Source: Rotaria macrura (taxonomy: Eukaryota; Rotifera; Eurotatoria; Philodinida; Philodinidae). From it: DNA of 64,000 nt. Each line of letters begins with the position of its first letter. The stretch's first letter is position 1. A program made the position numbers and the translations under genes. Positions 38,601 through 51,600 of this stretch are shown piece by piece. The notes under the pieces were generated by a model, which was not told the origin of the DNA, ran no database searches, and was given only the letters and a program-made list of their open reading frames with translations. Location of the stretch: the NCBI GenBank assembly GCA_900239685.1, contig OENT01000209.1, positions 62,001-126,000 of the forward strand, read 5' to 3'.

Positions 38601-41600
38601 TTGTAATTGAAGTCAGAAAAAGTAAAACAACCGGTATACGTGTCAATGTAACAATGCTTGATCTAAATGAGAATGAGAAGCTCAGGACACAAAATACAAC
38701 GAGAGAGAAACCCATTCGCATAGTGTATGGTGCTAACCAATCGAAATAAAACAGATGTTTCATTCCATACTACTATGGTGCTCGAATTGCATTTGTTATT
38801 AACGAACCAATAACATTGCATGCATGGCTCTCATTATTATTATCAGTAATTGATAGAAGCAAATAGCATACACTTCCGACTTTTAAAAATTACACAGAGT
38901 GACTATCGTTATTTTTTGATGTTCATAAATGATGAAATACATTTCTTTTGTATCAAGGTCAATCGCCGCATTGATTTTTATAGTCGTTGCCTATTATTTA
39001 GTGGTAATCCGTTCGGCAATGTCATAGAGATCGATTTTCTGAATAGTTTCTTGCTGTAGTCTCTTTTTAGTTTCAAAAAAAATATCCTGACAAATCAAGA
39101 CACCTTTTGATAATATCGGAATTTGTGACTTATTGATTAATTAATATGAAGTTAATTATATGTCATATGGTGGAGCATTGTAGATATTCAGTCGCTTCAT
39201 CTAGCATAGATAAACTGAAAACAACTGTGAGTGTTGAAGTGTTCAGTTCATGCAATGCAAAAGTCTAATCATATTAGACTTTTACATAGTGTTATATATT
39301 ATACAGACGTGACATTCATACTGAACTTATTTTTACATGAATATTCAAAATGATTTGATTTTTAGTTTTCCTTCTCTCATTTGCATTGTAGATTTTGTAT
39401 TCTGCTATCTGCTCAAGATCTAGTGAAAACTAGTCATAGTAACAAGTATTTATATGATTTTCATTGAGTTAGAACTATTGAATAACGTGTATAAAGATTT
39501 TTCAATCGAGTCTTACGCCGAGTTGGTACCAGGGCTCAAAATTTTGCGTTTGATTATTCTAAATTCTCGAAATAAGTTGCAACAAGTTGAATTTCCTTTT
39601 CAATAAAACGAATGAAATATTCTGTAAGATTTCGGAACCCAATAAAGCTCATTCTAAAGGACTCTATGTTTTAGGGTACAATTTATAAATTAGGTTACAC
39701 CAAGTCTGAAGTTCACTGCATTTCTGATTGAAACTTTTCTTTTGCCATTCTGATCTTACAGTGAGCTTACTTGTGATTGAGAGAAGTTTGCCGGGAAAAA
39801 AATTGCCGCATTTTTCTGCACGCTCATAGACTAAATTCTTCTGTGTTCTAACTCACAACGTGGTTAAAAACTGCAAACAATGTCGTTTGAACATAGAATT
39901 CCCTTCTCTCTTGAAAGTGACATGTTTTTCATGAGTTTACTCCTTAATCAAAGTTCAACAATTAGATCAAATGTTATTTAAACATTCTACTCTCGACAGT
40001 GCCTTGTTTTCGACATATTTTTTCTATCAATCACTTTCTCTCGCTTGAAAATGTCATCTTTGTAGCATAGAAAATTGCACATACAAAAAAAAAACATAAG
40101 ACTACTTTAAGCAATTGCTCTCCGACTAATTCTATTAAAAGTACCTATTAGAAACTTCAAAAATGTTTTAAAATCATGAACTTTATACGGAAACACAGAA
40201 ACTATGCTATGTCAGACGATGAAACGGACACTGATTTTGATGTACTACAAATGCATTGATAAAGAGAAACATTTCAACGAAGGAAATGCAATAGTTGTGA
40301 TTTTGAATCCACATAGTAGATTTTAATCAATGAATTTTGATTTACATCAGTACGAGTGTTGTACGTTTCATGATCTCAAATAGTATTTTGTTTATTTTTC
40401 AAGTAACTAGATTGAAGTTTAAATACGTTTTCTATGATAAAACTATTTTGATAATTTTTATTACTTAACAGGAGTGTATACTATTGTAAAAGTGTCTGAA
40501 CGGGTCGGTCCATTTCGAGCCATGAGACTGATACGATGCAATGGAAAATGAAGAATAGACTATTTGTATACTTTTTCAATATGAATATTTTAGTCATCTA
40601 ATAAAAGTTTACCGAATCTATCAATGAGAATGCATGTACGGCTAATAATATTGACAGTAATGACAATTGTTAATGTATTGATTTTCAGTAATCGAAAGAA
40701 CAAAAGTTCTAAACATCGTTCTGTCTGATATTGTAAAATACAAAATCATTTGAAATCCATTATGTTCACAGATGAATACAAAATGGAATGAAACGAATTT
40801 TTCGTTTTAGGAAAATAAATTTTAAAATGTCCGAACTTTCACGATGAATTAAAAGAATACTATAAAATGAAGTCAAATCCATAAACATTTTGATTTATTC
40901 ATTTGAACTTGAAAAATGTTTTAAGCTCTAGCTCTTTTCTATGCATTTGTGAAAGTGTTTTCGGGAAGATAATGGATTTTTAAATGTGATTTTGTCTCAA
41001 TCATATCAGAAAATATAAAATTGAGATGTCTATTTTACTGATTGTAGAAAAATGCAGATTGATGATCGTTATTGGCTTTATCAATTTTCGAAACTTAGAC
41101 ATCTTCTTCTGTTATCGTAGTTTCTCATAATAGTTCAAGTGTTTGTCTCAAGTGTTAGATAATAAAGTACTTTATTGAGACATCTTTATGAATCTGAAAA
41201 CAAGAACAAAATTCATATACCTTTTTCGATTTATAACAATACAAAAAGATTCTCTCGCCTCTCTCTTCTATGAATAATAGCGTAGGAGTTTGATTCACTC
41301 ATCTGGTAACACGATAGTAATTCATTTCGATATACCAACAATACATCCTGTCAGCATAGAGTCGAACTTCATTGAATATAACAATTGATTTAGTTTTATT
41401 ATTTATCTGATATGGTTTTTTGTAGTTATATATTTTTATTCTAACGTAGTTTTTAAATTAACAATCATAATATAGTTTTCAGAAGCGAAATTTTAAATTT
41501 TATCTTTCACATTCAGTAGAGTACTTCAGAATGTATAGTTTCATGCGATTCACAATCGATTTTTTATGGTTGATAAACATTAATGCCACTACTCCAATAT

Positions 41601-44600
41601 GTGTTGAAGCATATGGATACAAAATTACAAACCGAGCCTAATGTCAGGTATGACCAATAAACTTTATGTTGCTGCCTTCTTAGTCCATATCATAATCAGT
41701 TAGATCTTTTAAATGTTACTGAGTTTGCGTAGAACAATGCTTAAGTATAGAATTAGTTATTTCGAAAGAGAGAGAGAGAGAGCGAGAGAAAAAATACTTC
41801 GGATTTGAAGTTAGGTAACTATAGAGTTAAGTCTAAGTCTTTTATGATTGACACATAGAAAAATTTGTATAGTTATTATCAATCTCGTTTTTGAAATGTT
41901 AAACAATGAAATATTTCTTGTTCAAGATTCATTCGATGGGAATCTATTTAAATGCTCTTATCTCTCTTTTTGGATAATGATTAATAGGATATAAAAGTTT
42001 TCATCATATCAAGACAAAGTCATATAAATCCAACAAGCATTCAGTAGAGTTACACTTCAGTTTGGCTATACAAGATCGTCAAAACACGAAGTTTCAAAGC
42101 ACGTTATTGTTTTAAAATTAACTTAACTTCCTTGTGTCATCTTGTAATGAAATTAAAAGCTACAATAAACTTCAATTAGCTATAGAATTTAGTTTAGGAT
42201 TTATTCTTCTTCTTATTGTTATTGTTTTTCTTTTTTTTCACTTATTGTTTCAATTTATTTTTACACAATATCGTTATGAATAAAAATTGTCTATAACAAA
42301 TGTCGTTGAATATTCTAAATCATCAAAAAAAAAACAAAACTATTCTTTGAAATTTTCAAACGTCGCATGGATACACAATGGAAATGTCGATGAAAAAAAT
42401 CGAATGTTACTGAAGAAAACCAAATTTTTCATTTAGTATAGAATTATATGAATTTTTTTAATATGAGAAACATATACATATGATATGTTTGTGGTAATTC
42501 AGATACCCTCCTTGCTGAAGTTTGTTATAAAAATATGACATAGTAGAATATAACATTTCATTGTCGGAAAGAAGATTAGACAAAGTTAAACTGTAAGCAT
42601 TTATGAATACTGATCTATATTAGAACAAGAATGTTATAGTAAAGATTCGATAGTTGTCGTACGAAGTATCACAAATGAACGTGCATCAATGATGTAAAAT
42701 ATAATAGTTCATGTAACAGCTATTCTATCAGTTTATTTTTTCAAAATTACAGCAGTACTCACATAAATATGGCGACGGAAAAGTTGTGTTCAGTAGCAAA
42801 ATATTACATCAAGAGTTTTGATTATTTTCTATCGTAGACAAACTATGGAAAGGCGTCACATATAATCAAACAGTCTTTATTTCTTCGGTATTCACACCAA
42901 CACTACTGTTACATGATCCAGTCGAGGTAGATCATCTGTATTTGTGACACACGAAAATCAGTCGAAATGGAAAACAAGTGAAATACAAATTGTATCTTAT
43001 GACATAAAAACAAGTTTCTTTTTTGTAGATATGATTAATTATAGATGCTTTTCTTTTCAAGTTCAAGCAATAGTTTTTCTTCTCGGAACAAAATGAAAGA
43101 AATTCGGTGAACGTTTGTGTTCAACTATAGAAAATGATTAAGATTGTTCGAGGTAAATCGTTATGTCATTAATCTATCGCGATTTAATGCGATGAGCTTT
43201 CTATTTCAAAACCAACATATTATTATCAACTAGAAAAACAACCCACTATACAAAAGAAATTCATATAAGAAAAAATAAATGCTTCATTTGATTTTATGCA
43301 AAGCATTGTTCAGTTCGATGAGCCAAATGAAATTTTTACCAATAAGTTCTAGTTGATTTTCTCATGCTTTCATAACTTTAAGGTTTGATTCATTCAGAAA
43401 TGATGCTTCTTTACGAACTATCATCTTATCATACTAGAACACATATTTGAAAATTAATTAGGAAAAACATTTTAACTCCACATTGACAAGATGAATTATA
43501 AGTATTTATCTTTATATTCTATCAAATACGATAAAAAAAACACAAGACAATTCGATAGATAATTCTACAATGGGCGCAATAGTTTTGATTCATGCTTGAG
43601 AACGGAAAGATAACTATCTACAGTTGCTCTTCTCGTTAGTAAATTTACGTTCGTTACGAATACTGTTTTGTTGCACGGTTAATGACTTCCGACGATTTTC
43701 CTTATTCATAGGATATGGATGATATCTGCTTAAAACATTTTAACAGTAATTCCTTAAACAGAAAAAACTTCAATCATAAGAATACTTTTTTTACATCGTT
43801 ATTTAATCATGTATTATGAAGCAGAAGAAACAGATCAGATCTTGGCAACCATGACGATGCTGAATTGCGCCCGTTGTACTTAAGAAGATATTTATGATCG
43901 AATATTAAACATGGTCAAATTTAAATTTAACATCTTCAAGAACGGGACAAACATCACTCCATAGTTGAGAACAAAACCGTCGATGATCTTTATATCAATT
44001 TTGAAAAAAAGACTGTTTTTACCTTTAGTAAAATCGGACGATTTTTGTTGGTGAAATTCAAATTCACGAGGAAAAGATTAGATTCGTTTTACTTATGATT
44101 CGATATATTGAATAAGCTATAGTATTGTTTCAATTATTATCATAGTAGGATTCATAGATAAGAGACATATCACAACAACGAACGAGACGATGGGAGGAGT
44201 CAGTAAAAAACAAACATGACTTGGTAGAATGATGCGCATAGAGTACCCATCGATGCGTTCGATAACGATGAAACTGCGATCCAAAATTGTGGCGATAAGA
44301 GAAAAAGAAATCTGAGAAAATATTCAAATTCAATATTACAGGAGTTAAATTTCTTTCATTAAATAATATGCAAAAATTAAAGATCGAGAAAGATAAAATA
44401 AAACTTTTTTGAAAGAAGAAAGTTATTTGCAAGATACTGACTCTCTTGTATTAGAACGAGTTATGAGAGGGAATCTCCGTGAGTGAGATTTCGTTTTAAA
44501 GTCTCCTAATATGACTATCTATTAGTTCGACTAATTACAAATAACGATGAATCACTTGTAGTCATTGAGTGCCGGCTACGGCTTATCGCACAATATGATT

Positions 44601-45128
44601 AATGAATTGTAGTAACCACAGTTTCTGCTAAAGGTCATCAGTAGAAATTGCAGCATAGCATAGTTGATTCGTATAGTATTTGCGAAAAAAAAACAAGACT
44701 TCCGTTCTCATTTTTCGACTGGCGGAATTAACCAGTAACACATTTTTTTTGGTGATATCACTTGAATTATGCTTTAATCAGCACATTCTATAAACTAGTT
44801 AGTTATAAATCAGAGACTATGTTGATGGCACAAGCTTGCTTTTTTTGAAATTGAACAGACTTCGATATGTATTTTGAAAAACGAAAATTCATTACTGTAC
44901 GATATCGAATATAGGAATCAATCGGACTCTGTGTGTTATTGAATAGGAAAATAAAACGAAGCATAATAAAACAAACGATCGGTTATAATAAAATTTTGTA
45001 GGCTAAACGTTCTAACACAAAAAATGGACAACAAAGGAAAATAAGTCAAGGAAGTGAACGATGCAAATTTTATAATTGACCTTCTTGACGAATAGTTCAA
45101 TATTTATGAATAGTTTTCTGTTATATCT
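38601..45128. other. 6.5-kb gene-poor interval upstream of the DED/RLR cluster
   Basis: No open frame in this stretch looks like a real protein; the largest, 44130-44432 minus, is of low complexity. It is uniformly AT-rich with poly(A) and poly(T) runs and a short GA microsatellite near 41767-41792. I find no RNA gene, transposase or terminal repeat. Confidence 0.55.
41767..41792. repeat. GA microsatellite
   Basis: AGAGAGAGAGAGAGCGAGAG-type run of about 26 bases in otherwise unremarkable AT-rich DNA. Confidence 0.8.
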
Positions 45129-45146
45129 ATGGTACTTTTTTTCAAG

Positions 45147-45497
45147 ATGGATCAAGATGATCTTAAATTACGTAATCTTTTAATTGACATTGGCGACAGA
45201 TTATCAAATGATGATCGTGTTATGCTTGGTTTCCTTCTCGTCGATGACGTACCACGCCGTGATCTCGACATTATAACTCAAGATCATCGAGCATCAATGA
45301 ACATTATATGGGAAGCATTAATCAATCGACAAAAGATTACTCCTCATAATATTGATTATCTTATTGTTCGTCTCGAAAATATTCGACGTCTAGATTTAGT
45401 TCGACAACTCAAACAATATTCATCTTCATTAAAATCTAAAAATCCTGTTGAAAGTCCAACAATTTCTTCTGACTTATTTAATCGTTTTGATCCATGA
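45147..45497 (+). CDS. Stand-alone death effector domain (DED) protein
   Basis: One uninterrupted frame of 116 residues starting MDQDDLKLRNLLIDIGDRLS; an in-frame ATG also exists at 45129. Residues 6-92 fit the six-helix DED pattern: L-x3-L in helix 1, DDRVMLGFLL in helix 2, VPRRDLD, then a helix with IIWEALINRQKITPHN, and RRLDLVRQLKQY, which holds the R-x-D-L charge-triad motif of true DEDs (compare FADD RRHDLL). The closest visible relatives are the DEDs of the two helicase genes that follow. After the DED there is a short Ser-rich tail and a stop, 188 bp before the ATG of the next gene. I found no donor in its end with the right phase to splice into the acceptor-like site at 45652, so a separate small adaptor-like protein is the favoured reading. 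A lost first domain of the next gene is the alternative. Confidence 0.7.
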   Translation: MDQDDLKLRNLLIDIGDRLSNDDRVMLGFLLVDDVPRRDLDIITQDHRASMNIIWEALINRQKITPHNIDYLIVRLENIRRLDLVRQLKQYSSSLKSKNPVESPTISSDLFNRFDP

Positions 45498-45685
45498 ATG
45501 TCTGTTAAATCATGTGAACGTTTTTTATATTTTGTATTTTAATCAGAATGTTTATCTTTGGAAAAGAAAATGCTCTTGTCAGGCTTTTATCAAATTGAAT
45601 TCTTTGAAAACTTATTTATCACAGTCGTTCACCAAACTTTAGATGAATAAGGTGTCCATTGGATGACATCGAAATTAATAAAACA

Positions 45686-48600
45686 ATGTCATCTGATCGT
45701 GATTTTCGTAGCTTATTGATCAATCTTGAAGATGAAATGTCTAATGAAGATCGAAAGAGGTTTATTTTTCTACTCGGTGATGAAATACCAAGAAGAAAAC
45801 GAGATGAACCACTTGTTGAAATTTTTCAAATCCTAATCGATCGTGGACGAATATCATCCAAGAATTGTGATTATCTAGTGAAAGTATTAGAACAAGCAAA
45901 ATTGACAGCATTAGCTTACGATGTTGCGCGTTTTGAAACATGTAAGTCATCATCATCATTATTATTATTATTATTCTATATTTCTCGAACTTATTCGATA
46001 TTGAAGTCACTGAAAATGTTAATCGTACATCGATGGAAATCTATCAGAAATCTCAAAATAAGACATCTGTTATGGAAGAATTGCTAAGTGAATGCAATTT
46101 AGATGATTCAATGATAATTCCAGGTAAGAAATACATACGTTGTAATTAGAAATATCGATAATCATGTTTCTAGGACATGAAGGAAATGTTTCATCGGATG
46201 AAAAGCCTATGGTTATTACACCCGAACTAACAATAATTCCTCTATGTTTGGAAAACATTGATGTAAATGTATTTGAAAACGACTCATGGTCAGATGAATT
46301 TCTTCAAAAAATCAATGTAAATATTCGTCCTTATGAGTATCAACGTGAATTAGTACAAAGTGCAATTCGTGCAGGAAATACAATTATATGTTTGCGTTCA
46401 GGTAGTGGTAAAACGTTTGTTGCCGGTTAGTTGCATTGTTTGTTTGTTATTGTTGATTGAATAGAATAAAATCTATTTCGATGTTTTAGGTCTCGTGTTA
46501 AAATACTACTCAATCAAAAAGATGACTTTATCGACTAAAACTCAAACGAAATTCTTGGCATTCTTTTTTGTACCACGTCGTGTTATGCTTAAACAACAAG
46601 TAGATAAATTGAAACAAGTAGGAAATCTTCGAGTAATTGCATGCGATGAGATCAATGATGTTACACAATATGTTAACAATTATGATGTTATCGTTTGTAC
46701 ACCGCAAAAACTTTTCAAGTAACATATTTTTATTTTTCTACTATTCAATCATAAGAAAATGTATTTCAATAGTTGTTTAAAAGAAAAAACCATTCTTCTT
46801 ACCAATATTGATTTGCTCTGTTTTGACGAATGTCATGATTCTCTCGTACGCAATCAATATATTGACATAATGAAATATCTTAAGTGTCAAACCGTTGATC
46901 GGATTCCATCTGTTGATTCTCCACCAATTATCATTGGATTAACTGCAGCCATCGGTAACGTATTTAATGTGTACCGGCTTTCTATCTTATCTTAGTAGTA
47001 ATGTAAAAATATTCATCTAAAGAACATTTTGAAAAATTGAATGACAATCAGGCAGTTGATAAAATAATTAAATTTAATAATTTGAAAGTTAAAGGATGCA
47101 GGCGCATAATTGTAGAGGAACACATAAATATGCAAATAGAGATGTTTATCGAAAACTAATTCTAGCTGTTAATCTCATTCCAGTATAGGTTCATGCTCTT
47201 GACTATGCTTATTTGAAGTAGGTATTCATATTGAAGATCTGAGAAGTCGCGGTAGTTTCGTAAATGGTATTGAACAGAACTGAATTGTTGTAGAATCTAT
47301 CGCTATCGAAATATTCTTGGTAACATAAGGGGCAAAATGGTTTGTTTTCAAAGTGACTTTGTTGAACTTCAGAATAATGCTGCAGAATTCAACTGAATAT
47401 TTGTCACAGTATCATTTAGATAGAAGAAGATAATCAAAGAACATAGGCATAAGATTTCTCGATCTGAATTTTCGTTTTTTAGAAACACATGTTGAATTTA
47501 AAATTCTATTGAAAAGAAATATCAATCTCGTACATATGTTTTACTGATTCGTATCATTTTATTAGATCGTAATGTAATGTCTTCAGACATGATATTTTTC
47601 ATAGGTATTCATTTGACTGATCAACTTTGTTTGCTGATGGAGTTCAAGCATTGTAAAAGATTTCATCTGTTATTTGAGAACGGTTTTCTTTGCCATATAG
47701 ACTTCTCGCCGACGACAAACTTTGATTCTAAAATTTCATTCAAGTTCTTCAAATATAGTGGTAAAACAAATATCGCTCATACTTAGTCTTATAATAAAAC
47801 GAAGCGTTTCTTTTTGTGTCCTCAAAAAGTGAGTACACTCTAAAAATCGGTCAGTGTGTTCGGTCGTTTGCACGATAACTCTTGAGAGGGTAATCCAATT
47901 GTCATGAAATTTTGTACACAGCATGATCTCACCAATATCTCGGTTGAGTTCAAAGATGAGAATGATTGGTCAAGGATTTAGTGAGTTACAGCAAACAATA
48001 TCATCATTTTCTATGAAAATATTGACCTATTCCAATTTTCACAAAGCAAAATCTTTGTCACAGTCAAAATGAAAACTCAACTATTATATACCATTCGATA
48101 GAGCATTGTATGGGCTACAAAATGATGCTAGATCGTAACGGCAAATATGGTTCGTTTGAAATTTCCTCAATACCCTAAAACTATGAAAAAGTCACGTGTA
48201 CTGACACTTTGTCTGTATGATATGTGTTTATTTCTCATAGAACTAACGTTTTTTTTTTGGAGTAGATAGAACTTATCAAGAGCTCTAAATGACGGTATAT
48301 CATAGAGATAAATATGGTGCATTTAAGCCCCTATCCTTCCTAAAAATCATCAATTTTCGTCAAAAATTCTGAAAAATTGAAAAAATTCGTTTCAAAAACT
48401 GTTTTCGTTTTTTTTCGATTCATGATATCTCGAACGAACAAACCAAATTTCTCACTCCACCATCATATGATGTAATTAAATTTTTATTTCTTTGAAAGAA
48501 CATATCATGGTGTAGGGCACTCCAGAGTATTTTTTTCAAAAACCATTCTTTATGATTATATAACAGGGGATCTCTATTGAAATCCCCACCCCGCTTGTTA

Positions 48601-51600
48601 GTGGTTTTTGAAGTCATTGAACTTGTGATTCCGGTTTTTCCGCTGAAAAAGTAACAATTTAAAAAAAGTGGACTCTGTACTGCCCTTCATGTAGAAATGT
48701 TCTTTCTAACAAAACATATGAAAGATATATGATGAACTTGTACCGAGAAATTTGAGTGGCCAAATTCGCTATTTTTCACCCTTGTCAGGTCCACATCTCA
48801 GTCACGCATCATGATAGAGGACTGCAACTTTAACCATAGTTTTTTCATACGAAGCCTAACATATACTGTAAGTTTTATGAAATTTGAAGGTTCCTCTGCT
48901 AAGATCGATTTTAGAAGGCCGGGTGGGAGCGCTCTGCTTAAGGTTTCCTCAATATTGCACATCCCAAAAGCTATAAAAAAAACTGATGTATACTGACACT
49001 GCTTGTCGATTATTTTAGACAGCTTGATCAAAATCAATCTGCCGTCAGCTTCACTTTTTGAAGTATACATTACACTCGAATTGAAATCCGAGTTTTCTAC
49101 ACCGTTTATTCGTATAATTAATTGATCTGATTTTCTAACTCATAGGTCTGCATCGATTCATGTCATCGGAAATAATTCATCAGTTGACGAATCTATGTGC
49201 TACATTCAATTGTTCGACTATAACAACAGTATTACAGAAAGAAAATGAACTAGAGCTTGCTCGATATGTTACGTGTACATCAGACGATGAAATTATCTGT
49301 ATTAGTAAATGTAAACCATTCGATCAGTTAACTTTATCAATTGAACATGAACTAAGAGATTTAATATTACAATTATTTCTAAGTAATGACACAAATCCGT
49401 TACGTATTTTTCCCGAAAAAGATTTCGATACAAATGGATATGAACAAAATCTTCAAATTTTAAAACAAACTGAACAAAAAAATCAACATTTTTCATCTGT
49501 TATTTTAATAAATTATATTCTTGCAATTTATCGACATCTGAAAACATTAAAAGATTTAACACCTGAATTAGTTCTTTCGAATTTACACGATTACTTTGAC
49601 ATGATATACAAACGTCGAGAACATCCGATTCATATTGATACTTTAATTTATGATAAATGTCAAAGTCTATTGAAAAAGAAACTAAAGGATATTGAAGAAT
49701 CTGAACAAACAATCACAAATCCGAAACTAGATAAACTTGTCGAACTATTAAAAAAGCATGTTGAAAATTTCAAGAATCGAGGTATTCTGATAATTTATTA
49801 TCATTGTTTTTTTTTGACTTGTTCAATTAAAAAACAATCATTTCTAGCACTTGTTTTGGTCGATCGAACGTTTTATGCTCAGAAAATATGTGAATTTTTA
49901 CAAAATCATGCCGAGCTGCAAGTTTGTTAAACTATTTTATGTCTTCAAAAATTATTTTTATTTTTATTTTCATTCATGAATAGAACATAATTAAACCATG
50001 TTGGCTAGTTGGCAAAAATTCTTTTAGCTCGAGCAAGTCAAAAACAATCGAAAATTCAAAATTAAAAGATTTTCAAGCTGGTTTGTTCTATTGAATTTCA
50101 TTCTAAAGTGATTTACGATTATCATTAGGCATTTATAATGTCATGATTTCGACTGATGTTGCGCAAGCCGGTTTGGATATACCTGAATGTTCAATGGTAC
50201 TTCGATATGATGTAAATGTTTTAAATTGTATTTAAAAAAAGTTCTATGAGACAATTTTCCATTAGTTTGTTCCTGATAGTATTGGATCTGTTCAGGCACG
50301 AGTTCGCACACGAAACGCCAATTGTGCATACTATCTAATCACCATGAAAGGTAAACACTATTTATCTTTTATCATTTCCCTCGCATGGCACATGGGAAAT
50401 TTCTCATACCATCGAATAGCTATTCTATTGAGTTTTACTGGCCATGATTAGATCTATCGACAAATTTTCATTGTTCTGAAAATTTACTTTTTGTCTCGAT
50501 ATGTTTAATTTCAATATTGACTGAGCAATGTTCGGCTCGTATGATATGTCTATTTTCGTCGAGCATTCAACAGATATCGAATGAGTACTCAACGTACACA
50601 TAGGTGAGCTTTCAGACTGAACTATTCTGTTTGAGATTTTTCAGCAGCTTCTAACATTTAGGAGTCATTTCATTAAAATGTTTATTGTTCTTTATTAGCA
50701 TGTTATGAACTAAAATCTTTCTAAAACGCTGATCTTAGTTTTACTTTTAAGAAGTTACACACGGCGTCCACTTTTTTCTGATGAGTTAAATGTTTACAAA
50801 TTCTCTATGAAATAACTGAAGAGAGTTCTTCTATTTATGATTGTCTTCCACAAAAAAACTATTTGGAGTTCACAAAAAAAAGAGAATGTAAGAAGATGAT
50901 CAGCAGATAAGTTAGTGTTCATTGATGTTTTGTATTTGTGTGTTTAATCGTAGCATGTGGAATTATCCTGTAGTAGTAATACGAAGTTATATCTTATTAT
51001 CTTAAAGTTCATGAAGAAGTCATCAAGTCATAATTCAAATATTACTTGACAGTTGTTACAGTGGTTGTACTTATCGAAGTAGTTTGTCATCGTAGTACAT
51101 TTAGCGCCAAAATAAAAATCAATTTCCAACGAAACGACCAGTCTCAAGTTCTTTTGAGTACTCATAATAACATACTCTCATTCTAATTGAACTAGGTTAC
51201 TGTTGTTTACTGATTTTATTATTATGCACTTGTTATTTCTCATTTTCGTTTTACTTTCTCATTAGTTTAACAAAAGGATTACTCCAACTATTGAATGAAT
51301 GAGTGAATCGAGCTCGACTTAAAAATCCATTTCATTTACAGTTGCAGATGTCAACACGAGAATCTAGATTTCATTTCAATTAAAAAACAAATTCATATTC
51401 ATCCTTTATATATTGGAGATTTGATGATTGTAGTTATCTGTTATCTTCAACTGGGTGAATCCGCCGGGTTTCTACCACTTTTAGGGAAAAATGTTTTTCG
51501 TGCTTTTGATATGCTAGTTAGACGGAGCATGAGTGAAAACGGTTGGAGGTAACAATTAAAAAAATACGGAGATCCAGGTTGCTTTTTCGGAACAAGTCCT

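Noticed and set aside
44469-44478. NF-kB-type site GGGAATCTCC upstream of the cluster
   Set aside because: The degenerate consensus is expected more than once by chance in 64 kb, and it lies about 670 bp from the nearest start.
45147-46087. Splicing the first DED frame to the second to make a tandem-DED receptor
   Set aside because: The acceptor-like site at 45652 needs a donor in a phase not offered by any GT before the stop at 45497, so I kept two genes and left tandem DED as an alternative.
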